Shown one piece after another: positions 1 through 9,724 of a stretch of DNA of 64,000 nucleotides. Each line of letters begins with the position of its first letter. Within the stretch, counting starts at the first letter, position 1. This DNA comes from Synechococcus sp. UW140 (GTDB lineage: Bacteria > Cyanobacteriota > Cyanobacteriia > PCC-6307 > Cyanobiaceae), in assembly GCF_900474295.1 (NCBI RefSeq), contig NZ_UCOB01000003.1:62001-126000 (forward strand). Reading direction: 5' to 3'. The notes under the pieces are model-generated. The model had not been told where the DNA came from. It made no database searches and saw only the letters and a list, made by a program, of their open reading frames with translations. A program made the translations under genes and the position numbers.

Positions 1-424
1 CGCCTTCGACGCTCACGCCAATGGCATGGGCCACGTCGACCACTTCCTTGGTGACTTGGACGTTGTAGTCATAGGAGGCAGGTGTCTTGGCGTCAGCTTC
101 CAGAGAGCCGTCCATCATCACGGAGGTGAAGCCGTTGGCGGCAGCACCAAAACAGGTGGCGGGGCTGTTGCCATGGTCCTGGTGCATCACCACGGGGATG
201 TCGGGATAGGTCTCGACAGCCGCGATGATTAGATGACGCAGAAAGTTTTCGCCGGCGTAGGTGCGGGCTCCGCGTGATGCCTGCAGGATCACCGGGGAGT
301 CGGTTTCTTGAGCCGCCTCCATGATCGACTGAACCTGCTCAAGGTTGTTCACGTTGAAAGCAGGGATGCCGTAACCGTTCTCGGCTGCGTGATCGAGCAG
401 AAGCCGAAGGGGAACTAGCGCCAT
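1..424 (-). CDS. fbaA: Fructose-bisphosphate aldolase class II (5' part, runs off window)
   Basis: Zn-dependent class II aldolase, cleaving fructose-1,6- and sedoheptulose-1,7-bisphosphate in glycolysis and the Calvin cycle. Translation from the ATG at 424 gives the family N-terminus ([13 protein letters not shown], then [14 protein letters not shown]) and continues to VVMHQDHG and the FTSVMMDGS segment. That segment contains part of the metal and substrate site. About 141 residues are inside the window and the C-terminal part lies beyond position 1. A class I aldolase gene sits immediately upstream on the same strand, so both aldolase types are adjacent. Family assignment is secure. Confidence 0.93.
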   Translation of the reverse strand, partial: MALVPLRLLLDHAAENGYGIPAFNVNNLEQVQSIMEAAQETDSPVILQASRGARTYAGENFLRHLIIAAVETYPDIPVVMHQDHGNSPATCFGAAANGFTSVMMDGSLEADAKTPASYDYNVQVTKEVVDVAHAIGVSVEG

Positions 425-577
425 GGAGTACCTCGCAGGTGACCTGAAATCGGACATGAAGTCCGGACCGGCTGGGAGTGTACCCGCGAGGCGTCAGGAA
501 TGTCACGTAAGCCTGACGTTTTGGCTACGCCAGGCTGTGACGGCTTCGGCTGAATCAGTGGTTGGTCAAGCGATCAA

Positions 578-1645
578 TCAATAGGTGTAGCCAGCCACGA
601 ACAGCTGTTCATCCGAGGAGGGTTGAGATCCAGGAACGTAGCGCCCCATTGAAGCTTCAGAGTTGGCCTGGGCCCGCGCCATCAGGGCCTTCTGTCCAGC
701 TGCGGTGTCAGAACCGCCCCATGCTTTCAGGCAGGAATGCTGAAGAGCCCGACCGTAGGAGAATCCAAGATTCCAACTGGCTTTTCGCTCAATCGTATTC
801 ATGAGATTGAGGTAAATCGAGGCGGCTTCTTCGCTCAGTCCACCGGAGAGGAAGACGATGCCTGGAACACTGGCCGGCACGCTGCGCTCCAACGTCCGAA
901 CTGTCATCGAAGCCACGGTCTTGGGGTCCGGCTTGGCGGAGCAATCCGCTCCCTGCACGGTCATGGATGGCTTCAACAGCGTTCCTTCCAGCAACACACC
1001 ATTGCGCTGACAAGCGATATAAACCTCTTTGATCACGCGTTCCTGAACGTGGGCGGTCTGTTCGATGGGGTGAGAGCCATCCATGAGGATTTCAGGCTCG
1101 ATAATCGGCACCAGGCCAGATTCCTGAACTGAACGGGCGTAACGAGCGAGGCCCCAAGCGTTTTCTCGAATCGACAGTTCTGATGGGCAGCCGTCTGCAG
1201 TGATCTGGAGCACCGCCCGCCATTTGGCGAATCGAGCACCTTGGGCGTAGTAATCGGCCGCGCGTTCGACCAGGCCGTCGAGTCCAGTGCAGAGGGTTTC
1301 GATTGGATGCGCTCCGGGTAGAGGACGCAGACCCATGTCGACTTTGATGCCAGCAATAATTCCGAGCTTTTTCAGCTTGTCGACCATCGACTCGCCGTCT
1401 GCGTGATTCTGGAAAAGCGTTTCCTCGTAAAGGATGGCGCCGCTGATGTAATCACCTAGGCCGGCTGAGGTGAACAGCATTCCCCGATAGGCCTTGCGGT
1501 TGGCCTCGGTGTTTTCAACGTTGATCGAACCCAGTCGCTTGCCGATGGTTTTGGTGGACTCATCAACAGCCAGGATTCCCTTTCCTGGAGTGGCCAGCGC
1601 TTTGGCAGTTGCAATCAGTTCACTCGAATGCAGAGACAGTGACAT
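578..1645 (-). CDS. Fructose-bisphosphate aldolase class I
   Basis: Schiff-base (metal-independent) class I aldolase, 355 aa, the normal length for eukaryote-like class I enzymes. The Schiff-base lysine is Lys225 in GTLLKPSM. Other family blocks are GKGILAVDES near residue 21, the FAKWRAV block at 139-145 and the C-terminal FVAGYTY, which ends in Tyr as in other class I enzymes. It is transcribed toward the class II aldolase, with about 150 bp between. Cyanobacteria usually rely on class II; class I is an auxiliary, often stress-linked enzyme in some of them. The ATG at 1645 gives a clean N-terminus. Confidence 0.95.
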   Translation of the reverse strand: MSLSLHSSELIATAKALATPGKGILAVDESTKTIGKRLGSINVENTEANRKAYRGMLFTSAGLGDYISGAILYEETLFQNHADGESMVDKLKKLGIIAGIKVDMGLRPLPGAHPIETLCTGLDGLVERAADYYAQGARFAKWRAVLQITADGCPSELSIRENAWGLARYARSVQESGLVPIIEPEILMDGSHPIEQTAHVQERVIKEVYIACQRNGVLLEGTLLKPSMTVQGADCSAKPDPKTVASMTVRTLERSVPASVPGIVFLSGGLSEEAASIYLNLMNTIERKASWNLGFSYGRALQHSCLKAWGGSDTAAGQKALMARAQANSEASMGRYVPGSQPSSDEQLFVAGYTY

Positions 1646-1760
1646 GGGACCTCGCAGGGGCTCAAATCTTGTTTGAGCATGTTGGCCTTATGGCAATGGT
1701 TGTTACTTGGGCTGGTGGCGATCGCTACAAAAACCAGATTGCTTCGATCTCGCTTTTAGG

Positions 1761-2855
1761 TCACTTTTGAGCGATAGCGCCGACTGATTGATCACAGGCT
1801 TGTTGGCTCAGCAACCCTTCCAGGATGCCTGGAACCATCGGCCTGCCGCTGCGGATGCTGCTGGCCCACCAGTCATGGATCCTTGCCACAGGTGCCACCC
1901 TTCCATCGCTCCAAGTGGTAGCGAAAGCGAGGTCATCATCTGGAGAGAGAGGGCGCAGAGGCTCACCGCTTTTGGCATGCCAAAGGCCGAAACCATGGAC
2001 ATAATCCTTTTGATTGTCACTGCCGAGCCTGAGGGTCCCTTCGGATCCGTACACCTCAATCCAGCAGCCGCGTCCGTTTCGAGCCACCGACGAAAGGCAC
2101 ATCTGGGCAGGAACGGCCATGTCGTTGCGTCCCTGCCACTGCAGCGTGGTCTGAATCAAAGACACATCTTCAGCATCAACGATGGCCATGCCGCCCTTTG
2201 GATGGGGACGTTCCTTGATTGAGACGCCATTGAGCGCCTGCACCGCTCCGACCGGACCGATCAACCAGGCGAGCATGTCGAAGGCATGACTTCCCAGAGC
2301 CCCAATTACCCCTCCTCCAGAAGCGCCCTGTGAATACCAGTTCCATGCCCGTGACGCATCAGCTCTGCTACTCATCAGCCAGTCCAGTTTCACCAGCCAG
2401 GGGGTGCCAATGGCACCGGATTTCAGCAACCGGGCCGCTTGCATGAACAGGGGGACGGCCCGGTACTCGAAATCAACGGCGACGCTGAGCCCCTTGGCCA
2501 TCGCAAGGCGCTGGAGCTCTTCGGCCTGCTCAGCATGCAGGGCGACTGGTTTCTCTAGAAGCAAATGCTTGCCTGCTTCGAGAGCGCTCTTAGCTAGCTC
2601 AAACCGTGGTGCCGGGGGGGTGGCAATGATCACTGCATCCACGCCAGGCTGAGCGAGAAGGGCTGCCCAATCGGATGTGCCTTTTAAGCCATGGCGTGAG
2701 CAGGCTTGATCCAGCCTCTCCTGGCGCGGGTGCCATAGGGCCACCGGGCTGAGATCGGGATTGACCTGCATGGCAGGCAGATGCACAGCTTCTCCAAACC
2801 CCAGTCCGGCAATGGCAACGCCGATGGGTGACTGCTTGGAGGATGGGGATTGCAT
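1761..2855 (-). CDS. Gfo/Idh/MocA family oxidoreductase
   Basis: 364-aa NAD(P)-dependent oxidoreductase. The N-terminal Rossmann fold shows GVAIAGLGFGEAVHLPA near residues 11-28, and the family signature EKPVALH is near residue 100. The C-terminal alpha/beta domain has GGVIGALGSHAFDMLAWLIG, where the conserved His of the substrate site is expected. Substrates in this family are mostly sugars, inositols or biliverdin-like molecules; nothing here identifies the substrate. It ends a run of minus-strand genes and lies 3 bp downstream of the small secreted protein gene, so it is probably co-transcribed with accD. Confidence 0.9.
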   Translation of the reverse strand: MQSPSSKQSPIGVAIAGLGFGEAVHLPAMQVNPDLSPVALWHPRQERLDQACSRHGLKGTSDWAALLAQPGVDAVIIATPPAPRFELAKSALEAGKHLLLEKPVALHAEQAEELQRLAMAKGLSVAVDFEYRAVPLFMQAARLLKSGAIGTPWLVKLDWLMSSRADASRAWNWYSQGASGGGVIGALGSHAFDMLAWLIGPVGAVQALNGVSIKERPHPKGGMAIVDAEDVSLIQTTLQWQGRNDMAVPAQMCLSSVARNGRGCWIEVYGSEGTLRLGSDNQKDYVHGFGLWHAKSGEPLRPLSPDDDLAFATTWSDGRVAPVARIHDWWASSIRSGRPMVPGILEGLLSQQACDQSVGAIAQK

Positions 2856-2858
2856 GAA

Positions 2859-3266
2859 TTAGGCCAGATCAGCTCGGCAGACGGCATCAATCACGCGTTC
2901 GATCAAGCCGTCGCCGCCAGCAGGTTCCCATTGCGCACGCCACCGCGGCAAGCCGTTGACCTGTTTGTCGCGGAAGATGTTCTGATCGCAGTCGATCTGC
3001 ATGACATAGAGCTTCCCCAGTGTTGGGGTGTCTGCATCGGTTTGGGGTGTGTAGCGGCTGAGCACGCTGAGGAATCCATCGCGATCGCGGCGAACACTGC
3101 CGCGATCCCACCATTGGCGTCCTTCTGGTGTGGGCTCCACTTCCTGCCAATCCACCGGAGCTGCGCTTGCGGACTGCACGCCTTGATGCAAAACGATCGG
3201 TATCAGAATCAGGGCAGACAGAAGCAGTGAGCAGAGCCGCCGAGACCAATCTGATGGCCTGATCAA
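2859..3266 (-). CDS. Small exported protein, conserved in marine Synechococcus type genomes
   Basis: 135-aa protein with a cleavable signal sequence: basic [11 protein letters not shown], a hydrophobic stretch of about 18 residues, then SASAAP. The mature part has [19 protein letters not shown] and two cysteines (near 97 and 131) that could form a disulfide. The pattern resembles cyanobacterial surface/periplasmic proteins that report a residual amino-acid balance by spectra of small beta-sheets, but I recognise no named family. Its ATG overlaps the accD stop by 4 bp (ATGA), so it is translationally coupled to accD. Confidence 0.75.
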   Translation of the reverse strand: MIRPSDWSRRLCSLLLSALILIPIVLHQGVQSASAAPVDWQEVEPTPEGRQWWDRGSVRRDRDGFLSVLSRYTPQTDADTPTLGKLYVMQIDCDQNIFRDKQVNGLPRWRAQWEPAGGDGLIERVIDAVCRADLA

Positions 3267-4141
3267 CCCACCACCTCGACAGGACGACTTCCATGCAGCC
3301 GCAGCAAGCTGGCCAGGGTGGTTTTCAGCTGTGTGCGGGGCACGATCGTGTCCACGAATCCGTGTTCTTGGAGGTATTCAGCTGTTTGAAAATTGTCTGG
3401 CAGTTTTTCGCGCAGTGTTTGCTCAATCACTCTGCGGCCTGCGAAACCGATCAGAGCTTTGGGCTCAGCCAGGATTAGATCTCCCAGCATCGCGAAGCTT
3501 GCCGTCACTCCACCGGTGGTGGGGTGAGTGAGCAGTGGCATGTAAAGCAGGCCTTGTTCGCGGTGCCGCTCCAGGGCCCCTGAGATTTTGGCCATCTGCA
3601 TCAGGCTGAGCATGCCTTCCTGCATGCGGGCGCCACCTGAGGCACACACAATCAGCAATGGGACTCTCTCGTCGGTAGCTCGTTCGACCAGTCGCGTGAT
3701 GCGTTCTCCAACGACGGACCCCATGGACCCGCCCATAAAGCGGAAATCCATCACCGCCAAGGCCATCGGCAGGTTGTCCACCCTGCACATCCCTGTGATC
3801 ACTGCATCCCGAAGCCCTGTTTTGGCTTGGGTTTCCCGAAGTCGATCGGCATAGGCACGACGATCCTTGAAGCCCAGAGGGTCGGTTGGCTCCAGCTCCC
3901 CATTAATGGCAATGAAGCTTCCCGCATCGGCAATCAGGGCGATCCGCTCTGTGCTGTCAATCCGGTTGTGATAACCACAATGACTACAAACGCTGGCATT
4001 CGCGATCAGGTCTTTGCGGTAGACCACTTGTGAGCATTCCGGGCATTTGCTCCAGAGCCCATCGCCTTCGTCCTGTTCCTGGGTCACCTTTCCCACGTAC
4101 TGATCTTTGCGGCGATCAGCAAACCAGTCGAACAGGCTCAT
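3263..4141 (-). CDS. accD: Acetyl-CoA carboxylase carboxyltransferase subunit beta
   Basis: 292-aa beta subunit of the carboxyltransferase that moves CO2 from biotin to acetyl-CoA, giving malonyl-CoA for fatty-acid synthesis. An N-terminal Cys4 zinc ribbon (CPEC and CSHC, residues about 34-55) is intact. The carboxyltransferase core shows [12 protein letters not shown], the [11 protein letters not shown] oxyanion-hole segment and [14 protein letters not shown]. Full length for bacterial AccD. It is first in a minus-strand run with the small exported protein and the oxidoreductase. The other three subunits are not in the window. Confidence 0.97.
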   Translation of the reverse strand: MSLFDWFADRRKDQYVGKVTQEQDEGDGLWSKCPECSQVVYRKDLIANASVCSHCGYHNRIDSTERIALIADAGSFIAINGELEPTDPLGFKDRRAYADRLRETQAKTGLRDAVITGMCRVDNLPMALAVMDFRFMGGSMGSVVGERITRLVERATDERVPLLIVCASGGARMQEGMLSLMQMAKISGALERHREQGLLYMPLLTHPTTGGVTASFAMLGDLILAEPKALIGFAGRRVIEQTLREKLPDNFQTAEYLQEHGFVDTIVPRTQLKTTLASLLRLHGSRPVEVVG

Positions 4142-4703
4142 TGGTTCTGGCTCCTAAGTCTTGGGCTGGTTTCCAAGTGATCGCAGTGGGGATGGGTGGT
4201 TGGTCCGACCTGGAATGGCTCCACTGATGGGACCTGGCGCTGATCAGCACGAATGGTGTGCACCGCAAGCTTAAGAGAGACCCCTCTGCGCGAATGATTC
4301 ACGTGCCAGAACGTTCTTCTTTTGTTTATGCAACTGGTCTGAAGCCAGGTGATTTCTTGATGCCTCGGTCGCCCCAGTTGAGTTGGATATCAGGTTTATC
4401 TTGAGGGGAATTGTCTGCTTTTATGACTGCAAGATGTATGCATTGGCCCAGTCTGTGATCCCTATTGATCGAAAGTGTTTGGCTAATGGTTGTTTGATTT
4501 TTCAAAAATGATCGCTTGCCAGCTGATCCTTCTCCCCAGTGCTTGTTGCTGCGCCCTAGATTGGAACGACTGAGCACTGATCACTAAGCATCTGTTTCCA
4601 ATTGCATCCCTCGATGGGGGCGGTTCTCTTGTTTTTCGGTCTAGACGGATTTCTGAAAACCAAAGTCATGACCGTTCATCATTCTATTCGGACTTGAGCA
4701 GAT
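4142..4703. other. Intergenic stretch upstream of accD
   Basis: About 560 bp between divergent accD and the gene at 4704. It must hold both promoters. I see no RNA gene, no convincing terminator and no reading frame with protein-like composition. The 83-codon minus frame at 4326-4577 has no family resemblance and low-complexity codon use. Confidence 0.5.
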
Positions 4704-5327
4704 ATGTATGATCCCCGACAATCTCTGTTAGAGCACAATGCTGGCGATTGGCAGGGATGTTTTGTGCGATTCAATGGCTCCTTTGTGGAGCAGGAACGCT
4801 TTGAAACGTCTCTCGGGCTTCGTGAATCACAGGGCCAGATCCAGGTGTGCTTGACGCATGTTTCAAGTGGCCAAGAACACTCCATGCACTTCAGGACTCT
4901 TCCTGACCAGATGCAGGTGAGTGAAACCGGTAACTGGTCACTTGGGCCAAGCTTCCTCACCCTTTCTCACTGCGCCATTGAGCTCTGTGTTGTCAACCAA
5001 CAGCAGCGTCGACGCCTCATTGTTCAGCAAGGCATGAATGGCCTTGATCGCGTTGTGTATGTGGTTGAGGTGAAGGGTGAAGCTGGACAGGCCGAACCGT
5101 CAACACCTAGGCGGCCATTGGTCATGAACTCAACGCAATGCGGTGGGTATGAATTGTGGCAACCGGAACCAGGCGTCGAGTTGCTGTTTAATGCAAGGGA
5201 TCGAGAGGAAGTTGAACAGACGGTTTGGGGCCTTCGTTGGAGGGATTGCCGCGGTGAAACGCATCAGATTGTGCGTCGTTATAGCCGTCAACGGTTATTG
5301 GAACCTCTCTCTCCACAATGGATCTAA
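4704..5327 (+). CDS. DUF3598-like (calycin-type) conserved cyanobacterial protein
   Basis: 207-aa soluble protein. The opening, in which an N-terminal helix (SLLEHNAGDWQGCFVRFNG) leads into many short beta strands, is typical of DUF3598 proteins. Those have a lipocalin/FABP-like barrel related to CpcT/CpeS-type phycobilin lyases. No catalytic residue can be assigned. It stands alone on the plus strand between divergent accD and convergent pilD, so context gives no function. Fold assignment is moderate and function is unknown. Confidence 0.7.
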   Translation: MYDPRQSLLEHNAGDWQGCFVRFNGSFVEQERFETSLGLRESQGQIQVCLTHVSSGQEHSMHFRTLPDQMQVSETGNWSLGPSFLTLSHCAIELCVVNQQQRRRLIVQQGMNGLDRVVYVVEVKGEAGQAEPSTPRRPLVMNSTQCGGYELWQPEPGVELLFNARDREEVEQTVWGLRWRDCRGETHQIVRRYSRQRLLEPLSPQWI

Positions 5328-5392
5328 TTGATCAAGCTAAGAGAATTGAAACTGTCAGTGTGCTGATTGCAATGTTGTCAATTGGTTAGGCC

Positions 5393-6205
5393 TCAGTGGC
5401 CAAGCAGCATCAGCCACTGATGCCACCACCATGGATCACCTTTAAGCCACACCAACCAGATCCCCGTTGCAATGAAGGGTCCGAATGGAAAGGGCTCGCG
5501 TGCACCAAGACGCCCGCTTAAGCGGGCGATGGACCCGATCACTGCTCCACCAAAAATGGCCAGCATGATGCTGACCAGAATGCCGCTGAGTCCAAGCCAA
5601 GCTCCTCCCATCGCCGCGAGCTTTGCGTCGCCAAGGCCAAGAGCGGGCTGGCCCAGAATCTTTTCTCCAATCGCACTGAGTCCTTCAAGAGCTAAGAGGG
5701 CTGCGCTTGCTGCTAGCAGGTGATCAAGCAGCAGGCTGCCTCCGCCTTGATCGGTCACCGATGCCGCCACTGCGGTCGCGATCAGGCCAGAGATCACTCC
5801 GGCGCGACACAAGGGTTCAGGCAGCCAGAGATGATCGAGATCGATCAGGGTGAGGATGATCAGCAGAGTCACCAGCACCACCCCTCCTAGGACCGTGATC
5901 AGCCAAGGGAGGGGGACATCGAAACCGACTGCACTGATGGTGGTCATCCACAGGCTTGCTGTGAGCAGTTCAATCAGCGGATAGCGGATGGGAATGCTCC
6001 ATCCGCAGTCGCGGCATCGACCCGCCAGAAACAGCCAACCCAGTACAGGGATGTTGTCGTGCCATCGCACAGCATGGCCGCAGCTCGGGCAATGACTGCC
6101 TGGCCAAATCACTGATTCCCGTCGTGGCAGACGCCAGGCCACCACATTGAGAAAACTACCGATGCAGGCCCCAGTGAGCAGGAGCAGTAAGGCGTTGGCG
6201 TTCAT
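5393..6205 (-). CDS. pilD: Prepilin peptidase / N-methyltransferase
   Basis: 270-aa membrane aspartyl protease that removes the leader from type IV prepilins and methylates the new N-terminal Phe. The N-terminal zinc-binding methylase loop shows two CxxC pairs (CPSC, CRDC). The catalytic aspartates are in LIDLDHLWLPE (about residue 123) and in the GLGDAKL motif (about 192). About seven to eight membrane segments. Its ATG overlaps the stop of the small upstream gene (ATGA at 6202-6205), so translation is probably coupled. It suggests pili or a competence apparatus in this strain. Confidence 0.94.
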   Translation of the reverse strand: MNANALLLLLTGACIGSFLNVVAWRLPRRESVIWPGSHCPSCGHAVRWHDNIPVLGWLFLAGRCRDCGWSIPIRYPLIELLTASLWMTTISAVGFDVPLPWLITVLGGVVLVTLLIILTLIDLDHLWLPEPLCRAGVISGLIATAVAASVTDQGGGSLLLDHLLAASAALLALEGLSAIGEKILGQPALGLGDAKLAAMGGAWLGLSGILVSIMLAIFGGAVIGSIARLSGRLGAREPFPFGPFIATGIWLVWLKGDPWWWHQWLMLLGH

Positions 6206-6525
6206 CCTCGCGTCAGTCCTCGCCGAGAGCTTTTGCCTCGGAGAAGCTGCGTCGAGACGAAGTCTTCATCCGGAAGCAAGGTTGGCATATCGAACACCAC
6301 GCGGCCCTCACCACTGCGTGAGCAGAGAACTACACCCGTGGGTTCGGCGGAGCGTCCTGCATCACTGAGGTAACGGAAATAGATCGAGCGTGCATTGGCG
6401 ATCAACTGCCGACTGTTCACGCGATCCCATCGCGGCGAGGGGGTTGCGTTCACCGTCGCCCCGGCGATCACAAACGATGGGGAAGAAAACGAAATGGGTC
6501 CACCTGATTGCTCAGATGAACCCAC
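6202..6525 (-). CDS. Hypothetical 107-aa protein upstream of pilD
   Basis: Not recognised. A soluble-looking 107-aa protein, rich in Ser and Arg, without signal peptide or membrane helix. The middle segment (ARSIYFRYLSDAGRSAEPTGVVLCSRSGEGRVVFDMP) has beta-strand character. The 4-bp overlap with pilD supports its being a real gene. It lies 25 bp downstream of prk on the same strand and could be transcribed with it. Confidence 0.6.
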   Translation of the reverse strand: MGSSEQSGGPISFSSPSFVIAGATVNATPSPRWDRVNSRQLIANARSIYFRYLSDAGRSAEPTGVVLCSRSGEGRVVFDMPTLLPDEDFVSTQLLRGKSSRRGLTRG

Positions 6526-6550
6526 GATAGGTGTTTTCAGGAGGTTTGAA

Positions 6551-7453
6551 TCAGGCCAGCTTCTGCTTTTCCTCGATCATCCGATGAATGATCGGAGTGA
6601 GGATCAATTCCATCGCAAAGCCCATCTTGCCGCCGTTCACCACGATGCTTGTTGGGCTCGACATGAAGGAGTCGTGAATCATGCTCAGCAGATAGCTGAA
6701 GTCAATTCCCCACTTCTCTCTGGCTCCCTTTCTGAAGTGAATGATCACGAAGCTCTCGTCAGGAGTCGGGATGTTCCTACAGATAAAGGGATTTGAGGTG
6801 TCTACGGTCGGCACCCGCTGGAAGTTGATGTCGGTACGGCTGAACTGAGGACAGATGTGATTGATGTAATCAGGCATCCGGCGAAGGATCGTGTCGACGA
6901 TCGCTTCAGCGGAGTAACCACGCTCCGCATTGTCGCGATGGATTTTTTGAATCCACTCGAGGTTGGTGATTGGCACCACACCCACCAGCAGATCGGCAAG
7001 GCTGGAGACGTCATAGCCCTCACCCTTCACGCCACCGTGGAGGCCCTCATAGAACAGCACATCGGTGCCGCCAGGTATGGCTTCCCAGGGTGTGAATTGG
7101 CCAGGTTCCAGATTCACGCCAAGACGAGCATTGTGCTCGGTGGCTTCTTCTGGGCTGTGCAGGTAGTAGCGCTTTTGTCCACCACCGGTTTCGCCGTAGA
7201 CACGGAACAGCTCTTCGAGCTTGTCAAAGAGGTTCGCTTCTGGGCCGAAGTGTGAGAAGTTCTCGCCTTTGGCCAGGGCATCAGCCATGGCCGTCTTCAT
7301 TGGCATCCGCTCAAAGCGGTGGTAGCTGTCGCCTTCAACGACCGCAGGAGTGATGTTCTCGCGGGCGAAAATGTGCTCGAAAGCCCTTTTAACGGTGCTG
7401 GTTCCGGCACCGGACGAACCTGTAACGGCGACAACGGGGTGGCGCTTCGACAT
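6551..7453 (-). CDS. prk: Phosphoribulokinase (proteobacterial-type)
   Basis: 300-aa kinase making ribulose-1,5-bisphosphate from ribulose-5-phosphate and ATP for Rubisco. The P-loop GSSGAGTST is at residues 12-20, then the EGDSYHRFER substrate block (40-49) and the YHRF-type Asp/Arg residues. The length and the absence of a cysteine in the P-loop match the class I (proteobacterial) enzyme, which lacks the thioredoxin-regulated cysteine pair of plant and beta-cyanobacterial PRK. That form is typical of alpha-cyanobacteria and is thought to have been acquired with form IA Rubisco. Confidence 0.96.
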   Translation of the reverse strand: MSKRHPVVAVTGSSGAGTSTVKRAFEHIFARENITPAVVEGDSYHRFERMPMKTAMADALAKGENFSHFGPEANLFDKLEELFRVYGETGGGQKRYYLHSPEEATEHNARLGVNLEPGQFTPWEAIPGGTDVLFYEGLHGGVKGEGYDVSSLADLLVGVVPITNLEWIQKIHRDNAERGYSAEAIVDTILRRMPDYINHICPQFSRTDINFQRVPTVDTSNPFICRNIPTPDESFVIIHFRKGAREKWGIDFSYLLSMIHDSFMSSPTSIVVNGGKMGFAMELILTPIIHRMIEEKQKLA

Positions 7454-7536
7454 CGATGCAGGAGGACTGGGCCCCGAGAGTTTGGCAGGTCATCGGGCCT
7501 TTGCGCTCGAAGCGTGGCCGGCATCTGCAATGGTCG

Positions 7537-8616
7537 TTACCGATCCAGAGCCTTCAGGAGCTCGGAGCCCATGGCTTGACAGCCCACGGCCGTGCAACCA
7601 TCAGCCATTAGATCACCGGTACGGAAGCCGCTGGCGAGCACCTGGTCGACAGCCTGTTCCAAATCAGCGGCGGCCTCCGCTTCCTTCAGGCCGATCCGCA
7701 GCATCATCGCCGCCGAGAGCACCATCGCCATTGGGTTGGCCTTGTCTTGGCCAGCGATGTCAGGGGCGGATCCATGCACAGGTTCGAACAGTCCTGGCCC
7801 CTCAGCTCCAAGCGAAGCGGAAGGCAGCATGCCAATGGAGCCCGTGAGCATGGCCGCTTCATCACTGAGAATGTCGCCAAAAAGATTGCCGGTGAGAAGC
7901 ACATCAAATTGACGCGGTGCGCGCACCAGCTGCATGGCGGCATTGTCCACATACATGTGAGACACGGACACGTTGGAGTAATCAGGGGCCATGGCGTCAA
8001 CGCGATCGCGCCACAGTTGGCTCACATCGAGCACGTTGGCCTTGTCGACGGAGCAGAGTTCTCCCCGGCGTTCTTTGGCTAGATCAAAGGCCACCTTGGC
8101 AATGCGATCCACTTCGGAGCTGGAGTAGGTCATGGTGTTGAAGCCGCGTTCCTCGCCATCGGCTTCGACTCGCCCTTTGGGCTGGCCGAAATAGATCCCT
8201 CCGGTGAGTTCACGCACCACCATCAGATCCACTCCTTCGATCACCTCAGGCCTGAGGCTGCTCGCATCGATCAGGGCCGGAACGATCTTCACCGGTCGAA
8301 GGTTGGCGAACAGTTTCATGCCTGCGCGAAGGCCTAGAAGGCCTGTCTCTGGTCGCTTGTTGCGTGGCAAGTTGTCGAATCGCGGACTCCCGATCGCGGC
8401 CAACAGCACCGCATCTGAGGAGCGGCAGGCTGCAAGTGTTGATTCAGGCAGTGGGTCGCCGGTGGCATCGATAGCAGCGCCGCCGATGGGTTGATGGTCA
8501 AAGCTGAGTTTGAATCCGTGGCGCTGGCTAACCGCTTCCAGCAGGTTTTGCGCCACCGAGGTGATTTCAGGTCCGATCCCATCACCGGGCAGCAGAACGA
8601 CGCGATGCTGACGCAT
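7537..8616 (-). CDS. leuB: 3-isopropylmalate dehydrogenase
   Basis: 359-aa NAD-dependent beta-hydroxyacid oxidative decarboxylase of leucine synthesis. It begins with [13 protein letters not shown] and has the [10 protein letters not shown] substrate loop. The metal-binding aspartates lie in [17 protein letters not shown] and [19 protein letters not shown], and [14 protein letters not shown] is the NAD segment. All family blocks and full length are present. It heads toward prk on the minus strand, 35 bp downstream of lpxD. Confidence 0.97.
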   Translation of the reverse strand: MRQHRVVLLPGDGIGPEITSVAQNLLEAVSQRHGFKLSFDHQPIGGAAIDATGDPLPESTLAACRSSDAVLLAAIGSPRFDNLPRNKRPETGLLGLRAGMKLFANLRPVKIVPALIDASSLRPEVIEGVDLMVVRELTGGIYFGQPKGRVEADGEERGFNTMTYSSSEVDRIAKVAFDLAKERRGELCSVDKANVLDVSQLWRDRVDAMAPDYSNVSVSHMYVDNAAMQLVRAPRQFDVLLTGNLFGDILSDEAAMLTGSIGMLPSASLGAEGPGLFEPVHGSAPDIAGQDKANPMAMVLSAAMMLRIGLKEAEAAADLEQAVDQVLASGFRTGDLMADGCTAVGCQAMGSELLKALDR

Positions 8617-8650
8617 GGAATCTCAGGAGCAGCAGGGGCAGGCTGTGAGG

Positions 8651-9721
8651 TTACTGAGGGGGTTGGGTTGCGCCCTTCAGAAGAGTGATTTCCTTTTTTA
8701 ATTCCCGAAGCTGCTTGGTGAGTTCGGGAAGTTTGGAGAAAGCCGCGGAGCATCGCAGCCAGAGGCGGTTGGAGATGGCTGGATATCCACTCACCACTTC
8801 ACCTGCAGCGACTTCGCCATGAATCCCGCTCTTGGAGCTTGCAATTGCGCGGTCTCCAATCTGGGCACGGTTGGCGACCCCCACTTGCCCCGCCAGGATC
8901 ACGCCGTGACCTAGTCGTGCGCCGCCGGCAATGCCGACCTGGGAGGCCAGGGCACATCCCTTGCCAGTTTGAACGCCATGGCCGATCTGGACCAGATTGT
9001 CGATTTTGGTGCCTGCTCCGATGCGGGTTTCGCCGACGGAGGGTCGATCAATGGTGCTACCGCAGCCAACCTCAACCTGTTCCTCCAGCACAACAAGGCC
9101 TGTCTGCGGCATCTTGCGCCAACCAACGGCGGTGGGCACAAAGCCAAAGCCCTCAGAGCCAACCACAGCCGTGGAGTGCACCACACAGCGTCGATGCAGT
9201 CGCGTGCCCGGGTGCAGAACGGCATTGGCATGAACCACACAGTGCTCGGCAATGACCACGTCCGGATAGATCACAACCCCTGGGTGCAAAACAGTGTGGG
9301 CTCCGATCCTGCTGCCGTCCGCGATGCAGACATGCGGACCGATTGTGACCCCAGCACCAAGTTCGACACGTTCTCCGATCACAGCGCTGGGATGAATACC
9401 GGCGATGCTGGGCGGTGAGGGGTGGAGGCTTTCCAGGGTTTCGGCAAAGGCGAGGCGCGGGTCTCTCAGTACGGCCCAGGCGATGCCGCGTTGATCGGCC
9501 AGTTGCTTCAGATCCTCTTGGTCTGGAAGCAATACTGCGCCGACACCACTGGTTTCCAGGTCTGTCGCCAGTGCACTGCCTTTCTCGAGGAAACTGATCT
9601 GATCAGCACGTGCTTTCTCCAGGGATGCGGCTCCTCTCAATTCGGGGTCTGAGGCGAGTTGATGGGCCTGTAGGCCTGCATCTCCCTGTTGCAGGGCGGC
9701 GATCAACTGGCTGAAGCGCAT
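8651..9721 (-). CDS. lpxD: UDP-3-O-acylglucosamine N-acyltransferase
   Basis: 356-aa cytosolic acyltransferase that adds the N-linked hydroxyacyl chain in lipid A synthesis. An N-terminal uridine-binding domain (about 1-110) precedes many hexapeptide repeats of the left-handed parallel beta-helix ([20 protein letters not shown] onward). The catalytic His is expected in [13 protein letters not shown] short C-terminal helix follows. Length matches LpxD. It sits between leuB and proB in a minus-strand run, with 3 bp to proB. Confidence 0.94.
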   Translation of the reverse strand: MRFSQLIAALQQGDAGLQAHQLASDPELRGAASLEKARADQISFLEKGSALATDLETSGVGAVLLPDQEDLKQLADQRGIAWAVLRDPRLAFAETLESLHPSPPSIAGIHPSAVIGERVELGAGVTIGPHVCIADGSRIGAHTVLHPGVVIYPDVVIAEHCVVHANAVLHPGTRLHRRCVVHSTAVVGSEGFGFVPTAVGWRKMPQTGLVVLEEQVEVGCGSTIDRPSVGETRIGAGTKIDNLVQIGHGVQTGKGCALASQVGIAGGARLGHGVILAGQVGVANRAQIGDRAIASSKSGIHGEVAAGEVVSGYPAISNRLWLRCSAAFSKLPELTKQLRELKKEITLLKGATQPPQ

Positions 9722-9724
9722 GGG

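Noticed and set aside
4326-4577. 83-codon frame upstream of accD
   Set aside because: No resemblance to a family, unlikely amino-acid composition, and it sits in a promoter region.
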